From positions 1-33,755 of the IMG/VR virus record IMGVR_UViG_3300023175_000128: a stretch of 33,755 nucleotides of DNA; one strand, given 5' to 3'. A program made the position numbers and the translations under genes. Position 1 is the first letter of the stretch. Every line of letters starts with the position of its first letter. Below are positions 30,129-33,755 of this stretch, in pieces. Under the pieces are notes generated by a model. It saw only the letters and a program-made list of their open reading frames with translations. It did no database searches and was not told the DNA's origin. Origin of the DNA: a virus.

Positions 30129-31448
30129 TTACGCTGCTATTCGCGTCCAGTTAGCATCTTGTGTTGGCGTATCCTCCGACCACGTGGGCGACTGACTGGG
30201 TGTCACATCAATATACCCCGGATTTTGATCGGGGACAATATTTGAGTACACCAGTACCTGTCCAACGCGTCCTGTCGCAGCTACACCTATTGCATTTACG
30301 ATAGCGTCTGCTTCAACTCTTACGCTACCAACTCTTCCTGTACCAGCTACGCCACCTACATCAACATTCTGGTCAGTGGTGACTGAAACAGACCCAACCG
30401 CACCTGTCGATTGTAATCCAGTAACGGGAACAATTGCCTCACTATCTACGGAGACGGTTCCTACTTCACCAGTAGCTTCAAGACCTGTCGGGAAGACATT
30501 AGCTTCTCCAATAACAATAACGCCACGGTCTGTTTCGTTGATAATGTCGGTAGAGCCGTTAGTACCGTCAAAGTGTAAAAGTGAATTTGTGTCGCCATCT
30601 ACTGCGTAATTTGCAGTCGGCTCTGTAAAAGAGGTGCCCCCATAACGAGCAACTGAAGACAACCGCAGTTCATCAATGTACCCATTGAAGTCACCAAAGC
30701 CGTTTTTACCAATAGCAAACACGCCATTATCGGGGCGGTTTCCAGTAGAACTTGATGCCTCTAAGACCCCGTTGATGTAAAGCCTGTGAACATTCCCCTC
30801 TCTTTCAACAGAAATCATAGTCCAGACATTTGGAGAAATTCTGGTACTAGATAAGAAGAGTGTCGTTGACCCGCCGACAACGCCTTGAACCTGATCTCCA
30901 ATCAAATACACATTAAGCAGAGAGCTTGTACCTGACTGCCACAAACCTTTGTAGCCTGTAACATTTGTCGGACGAATCCACATATCTACTGTGAAGTCGC
31001 CAGAACTTAGGTCAATGTTGTTGTCAGAGGTTACAAAGTCGTCCGTCCCATCAAGCAGGAGTGAAGATGGGCCAAACTTAGCTTGGGCCGTGGAAAGCTG
31101 CGCGTTTCCATCTGCCGTAAATGCCGGGCCACCGCCCGTTGGTGTTATAGCCTCTGCGGAGACGCCGGTTACACTAACATTTGCTGTACCGGTAACGGTA
31201 ACTGAGCCTACGGCTCCTGTTCCTGACACGCCCGTAACATTAGCGTTTGCATCTGCGGTAACCGTAACGGAACCTACGGCTCCTGTTGCGGTTAATCCGG
31301 TTACAGGAACGTTTGCATCTGCATTTACTGTTGCGGACCCAACGTTCCCGGTTGCGCCGGGCAAACCCTCATCTTCGCCCCACGCTCCACCGCCCCAACC
31401 TTGGCTAGAAGAGTTCCAGCCTTTAAATGCGACGGTAATGTCCGACAT
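30129..31448 (-). CDS. LamG-type lectin-like virion protein with 22-residue repeats (439 aa)
   Basis: Three beta-repeat units open the protein (VTGLTATGAVGSVTVTADAN and relatives, about 30-105). A LamG/concanavalin-type jellyroll follows (about 115-285: KFGPSSLLLDGTDDFVTSDN, GDFTVDMWIRP, HRLYINGVLEA, GYIDELRLSSVARY, with LLHFDG at its end). Four further units (GLQSTGAVGSVSVTTDQN, GRVGSVRV, GRVGQVLV) precede a Pro/Thr/Ser tail ending in TQDANWTRIAA. LamG folds bind carbohydrate, so a tail-spike or decoration role in host-surface binding is likely. It overlaps its upstream neighbour by TAATG and precedes the tail fibre. Confidence 0.8.
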   Translation of the reverse strand: MSDITVAFKGWNSSSQGWGGGAWGEDEGLPGATGNVGSATVNADANVPVTGLTATGAVGSVTVTADANANVTGVSGTGAVGSVTVTGTANVSVTGVSAEAITPTGGGPAFTADGNAQLSTAQAKFGPSSLLLDGTDDFVTSDNNIDLSSGDFTVDMWIRPTNVTGYKGLWQSGTSSLLNVYLIGDQVQGVVGGSTTLFLSSTRISPNVWTMISVEREGNVHRLYINGVLEASSSTGNRPDNGVFAIGKNGFGDFNGYIDELRLSSVARYGGTSFTEPTANYAVDGDTNSLLHFDGTNGSTDIINETDRGVIVIGEANVFPTGLEATGEVGTVSVDSEAIVPVTGLQSTGAVGSVSVTTDQNVDVGGVAGTGRVGSVRVEADAIVNAIGVAATGRVGQVLVYSNIVPDQNPGYIDVTPSQSPTWSEDTPTQDANWTRIAA

Positions 31449-31900
31449 TACGCTATCCGAATAATTGCATTACTTGCATCAGCGGTCGGAAACACAACGG
31501 TGAAGTCGCCTGCGGTGGACGTTTTATCGCCACCGAAATCCAACACCACAACAGTCGGGTTCGTTACCGAAATCGACGTGGTATTAGGTGTCGTATTGTA
31601 AATAAGCGCCCCACGTGCCGTAATAGTGGCCGTAGTCCACGTTTCGTCAGCAAAATCGGTAAAAGCCGTCGTGCCAGACGTGGTGGGGTCTACATTCGTT
31701 AGTGCCTGACCGCCCGCAGAGTAACCCGTTCCCGAGACTTCGTTTGTAGCCGTGTAGGCTGTAGTCGAAGCATCAAAAGACGCACTATTCGTATAAAGCG
31801 CGATGTTAAAAGTATCGCCGTTGGCGAGATCAAAGTCATGTACACCAAAAAGAAGCTCTTTCTTAAAGGATGTACACATGAAGTTTCCTGAGAAAGCCAT
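31448..31900 (-). CDS. Conserved phage virion-region protein (150 aa)
   Basis: This is a compact all-beta protein beginning MAFSGNFMCTSFKKELLFG, then FNIALYTNSASFDASTTAYT, with a DFADETWTTATITARGALIY motif and a C-terminal VVLDFGGDKTSTAGDFTVVF, then PTADASNAIIRIA. I know this family as very common in marine and other phages next to adaptor and fibre genes, without a named function. The length is typical. AAGGAG precedes the ATG at 8 bases. It could be a minor tail or fibre-attachment protein. No catalytic site is visible. Confidence 0.8.
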   Translation of the reverse strand: MAFSGNFMCTSFKKELLFGVHDFDLANGDTFNIALYTNSASFDASTTAYTATNEVSGTGYSAGGQALTNVDPTTSGTTAFTDFADETWTTATITARGALIYNTTPNTTSISVTNPTVVVLDFGGDKTSTAGDFTVVFPTADASNAIIRIA

Positions 31901-31901
31901 G

Positions 31902-32201
31902 TCACAGTCTCCTTATTAAGTCGGCAAGCTCCTTATGGCCTGCATCGGTTAACGCATTGTACACAGTGGTTCTATCACTTTTAATCGCTTCGCGCATGTA
32001 AAATTCTAAAACTTTAACTAGCTGCTTACGAAAGGCACGTGCTTGCGCCTGTATTGCAGGGGGTGCCGTGTCGCTTATAGAAATGACTTTCTGTGCGCAA
32101 CGCTCTGCAACCTCCTCTGGAGTAAACCCACGATTGTTGGTGGTGTGTACTTCCACCTTAAAATCTGGATTTATGTTCAAATCAAGTGCTGGAATACTCA
32201 T
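31902..32201 (-). CDS. Conserved small phage protein (99 aa)
   Basis: This is a mostly helical 99-residue protein with RGFTPEEVAERCAQKVISIS, PPAIQAQARAFRKQLVKVLE and FYMREAIKSDRTTVYNALTD motifs, known to me as a common neighbour of phage adaptor genes. No function has been assigned. The start overlaps the upstream adaptor stop as ATGA, and its stop is just before the next gene's start. The family pattern matches full length. A role in head-tail joining or assembly is inferred from position only. Confidence 0.75.
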   Translation of the reverse strand: MSIPALDLNINPDFKVEVHTTNNRGFTPEEVAERCAQKVISISDTAPPAIQAQARAFRKQLVKVLEFYMREAIKSDRTTVYNALTDAGHKELADLIRRL

Positions 32202-32848
32202 TGCTTGGGCCTTATCACCATACCAGTACGATACTCATCCGTTACTTCTTTTGCCTCCCCAAGCATCTTCATACCTTGGATCGCTTCCATAAATCGTTTC
32301 TCATACTGCTGCATCATGTCAGGCTCACCTTTCATATAGATGTAAGCCTCCATCAAACTGCCGTACAGCATTGCAATTTCTGCGTTTTCACTAAGCCAAG
32401 TAGTCCCAGAACCCGATCCCGCCGTCAAACTGGCCGGTCTATAGAAGTAATGAAGCTCTACCGCATAAGCACTATCCGGGGTAGGGCCCAAAATAAAGTT
32501 ATCTACGTCAAAAACCGCATAAAACCGCGGGTTTCCGGTGGTTGTAGCGTCTGGATTGAACGTTTGTACAAAATCAGCGTCTTTGAACTCCAAAAATTGG
32601 TGATCGCTGTTCCCGTCCACAAAAGAAAGCGAAAAAGGCGCTAAAAAATCGCTTGGACAAGCCAAATACTTGTTAGAAGCGCTCATTGCACCGCTTACAT
32701 TCTTGCGAAACAGGCTCAATTGGACGTTTTTGAGGATGCGCTCCTCAGCCTGACGGATAAAAACCGGCAAATTGGTTACGAACGATGTCTCGTCGTTTTC
32801 TGTGTAGTCCTGAATGGCCTGTTTTAGCTGATCGTATGTGAAACTCAT
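32198..32848 (-). CDS. Phage head-tail adaptor (SU10 adaptor-like, 216 aa)
   Basis: The start is ATG 32848 (MSFTYDQLKQAIQDYTENDE), overlapping the previous stop as ATGA; the frame is open 13 codons further. It contains FVTNLPVFIRQAEERILKNV, then YLACPSDFLAPFSLSFVDGN, a RFYAVFDVDNFILGPTPDSA stretch and a LHYFYRP motif. This matches, from memory, the adaptor that binds under the portal in SU10/phiEco32-like podoviruses. Homologous marine genes sit between the gp4-like gene and fibre genes, as here. The assignment is by pattern recognition. Confidence 0.8.
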   Translation of the reverse strand: MSFTYDQLKQAIQDYTENDETSFVTNLPVFIRQAEERILKNVQLSLFRKNVSGAMSASNKYLACPSDFLAPFSLSFVDGNSDHQFLEFKDADFVQTFNPDATTTGNPRFYAVFDVDNFILGPTPDSAYAVELHYFYRPASLTAGSGSGTTWLSENAEIAMLYGSLMEAYIYMKGEPDMMQQYEKRFMEAIQGMKMLGEAKEVTDEYRTGMVIRPKQ

Positions 32849-33150
32849 GACGTACTCACCGTAACTGTGCCAACCTGACCGAAGCAAGGCACCGGTTTTA
32901 GGTTAGGGGCTTCAACGAGAGGCACACCGACAAATACATCTAGTGGCTCAACACGGTCAGGACGCGCATTTTGCAGCGCTTCAGGGTCCACAACCTTGCG
33001 GAAAGGCCCCAATTGCGGATGTTTGGGCTCGTATTCATCCGGACCCACAAGCAAACCGTTCCACTCGCGTTTCATTACCTTGTACGGGTAAGCGAAACCG
33101 GAGCGGTCAGATATAGCCCACGAGTTTTTTCCAGATGCAAACTTTGCCAT
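32845..33150 (-). CDS. Small adaptor-region protein (101 aa)
   Basis: The sequence begins MAKFASGKNSWAISDRSGFA, continues YPYKVMKREWNGLLVGPDEY with KHPQLGPFRKVVDPEALQNA, and ends GQVGTVTVSTS. The first part is a widespread small phage protein, placed between the gp4-like and adaptor genes in marine podoviruses. The end matches a unit of the 22-residue repeat in the LamG protein. Function is unknown. Coupling: TAATG upstream, ATGA downstream. Confidence 0.75.
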   Translation of the reverse strand: MAKFASGKNSWAISDRSGFAYPYKVMKREWNGLLVGPDEYEPKHPQLGPFRKVVDPEALQNARPDRVEPLDVFVGVPLVEAPNLKPVPCFGQVGTVTVSTS

Positions 33151-33755
33151 TAGCCCGCCCTGTAATATTCATACTTCGGCACCACGTTGAAAGACGAACG
33201 ATCTCTGTCCTCAGTGGCAGCCCTATCAAATTCTTCTTCATACACAGCTTTAAGCATTTGAACCCGGTTAGGGGCCCGCTTTAAAGCAATGTAGTAGGCC
33301 AGCCCTGCTGCCAAGCATGGATAGAACCGGAACGGTAAATCCATGGTGTTGGTGTAATCATCCGCATCGTCCATACGGGTCAATGCGTCGTATATCACCA
33401 CGTCTGTACTGTTTTCTGGCACCGGCCAAATCTTTAAGTTTGGCGTCAGTTGGCGATCCAAAAAGAATTGGTTTGGACGGCCTTGCGTTGTTTTGTTCGG
33501 AATGGTCAGAAACTGGTCTCGGCTAAGACGTTCCAACGAATAGTCCGTGCCGCTGCGTCGTACAACGACAGATAAGACGTCAATAACATCGGTGCTTAGA
33601 TCATACTCCCCATCCGCGGTGACCGTCGTCAACGACCGCTGCTTAATGGTCCATTGGTTAAGGCCGCGGTTAGCCCAATCAGCAAGCAAAAGATTGAGCG
33701 AACGACGTGCAGTCTTAAGGTCGTAACCAGTACGAACCTCCAAGCCACAACGCTC
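33150..33755 (-). CDS. P22 gp4-like head-completion/stabilisation protein (5' end cut)
   Basis: The reading frame continues through the right edge: the bases at 33744-33755 read ERCG in frame before LEVRTGYDLKTARRSLNLLL. No initiator ATG is seen, so the start lies outside the window, probably 10-20 codons upstream. Visible motifs are LLADWANRGLNQWTIKQRSL, DGEYDLSTDVIDVLSVVVRR and a RDQFLTIPNKTTQGRPNQFF stretch, then a YPCLAAGLAYYIALKRAPNR helix. This fits the gp4-type packaged-DNA stabilisation family. It should lie just after the capsid genes. Its role would be to close the portal channel and bridge to the tail. Confidence 0.8.
   Translation of the reverse strand, partial: ERCGLEVRTGYDLKTARRSLNLLLADWANRGLNQWTIKQRSLTTVTADGEYDLSTDVIDVLSVVVRRSGTDYSLERLSRDQFLTIPNKTTQGRPNQFFLDRQLTPNLKIWPVPENSTDVVIYDALTRMDDADDYTNTMDLPFRFYPCLAAGLAYYIALKRAPNRVQMLKAVYEEEFDRAATEDRDRSSFNVVPKYEYYRAG

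Noticed and set aside
26895-31448. Diversity-generating retroelement target in fibre or LamG gene
   Set aside because: No reverse transcriptase or adenine-biased template/variable repeat pair is visible in the window.

Overview
The window looks like about two thirds of the genome of a tailed, podovirus-like bacteriophage, probably marine. The evidence is a family-A phage DNA polymerase, head-to-tail adaptor and P22-like DNA-stabilisation proteins, very large glycine/alanine-rich internal virion proteins, and a tail fibre built from the 'ERMRIDSSGNVGIGT' repeat. These virion families are best known to me from uncultured marine phages of Proteobacteria. That assignment is from memory and was not searched. 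Terminase, portal, scaffold and major capsid genes are absent and presumably lie beyond the right edge, where the last gene is cut. I see no integrase, rRNA, tRNA, CRISPR array or insertion sequence.

Almost everything is on the minus strand, so transcription runs from right to left. From 33755 down to 11066 there is one tightly packed virion operon, with most junctions overlapping as ATGA or TAATG. Its order is gp4-like adaptor (partial), small adaptor protein, SU10-like adaptor, two small conserved proteins, LamG/22-residue-repeat protein, tail fibre, two small proteins, P22 gp10-like hub/stabilisation protein, two small proteins, then five large internal or ejection-type proteins and a small membrane protein. 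From 9520 down to 2577 lies the replication module: a conserved coiled-coil protein, an SSB-like protein with an acidic tail, an archaeo-eukaryotic-type primase, a 47-residue sigma-region-4-like HTH protein, a UvrD-type helicase, two small proteins and a PolA-type polymerase with 3'-5' exonuclease. The only plus-strand gene is an SNF2-family ATPase (9625-11073), which sits between the two modules.

From 2532 down to 390 there is a compact set of small early-type genes in three transcription units. Each has a recognisable sigma70-type promoter and an operator-like inverted repeat: RHH protein plus zinc ribbon; a 58-residue plus an 82-residue protein; and an AlpA-type regulator with a C-terminal membrane segment followed by three small genes. 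Three intrinsic terminators with UUCG loops (minus strand) punctuate the map after the left-end cluster, after the polymerase and between the SSB-like gene and the primase. The leftmost 389 bases hold no gene but contain tandem GGTTAC motifs, a 14-bp palindrome and a plus-strand-biased RNA fold.

The most interesting points are: (i) superimposed divergent promoters at 9559-9601 that should be mutually exclusive; (ii) a possible plus-strand structured RNA at 211-283; (iii) an apparently membrane-anchored AlpA-type regulator and a stand-alone sigma-4-like HTH; (iv) a replication set with a primase of archaeo-eukaryotic type but no DnaB-type helicase in view; (v) a 1,062-residue repeat protein with 11/18-residue helical periodicity; and (vi) a 22-residue beta-repeat module shared by three virion genes.
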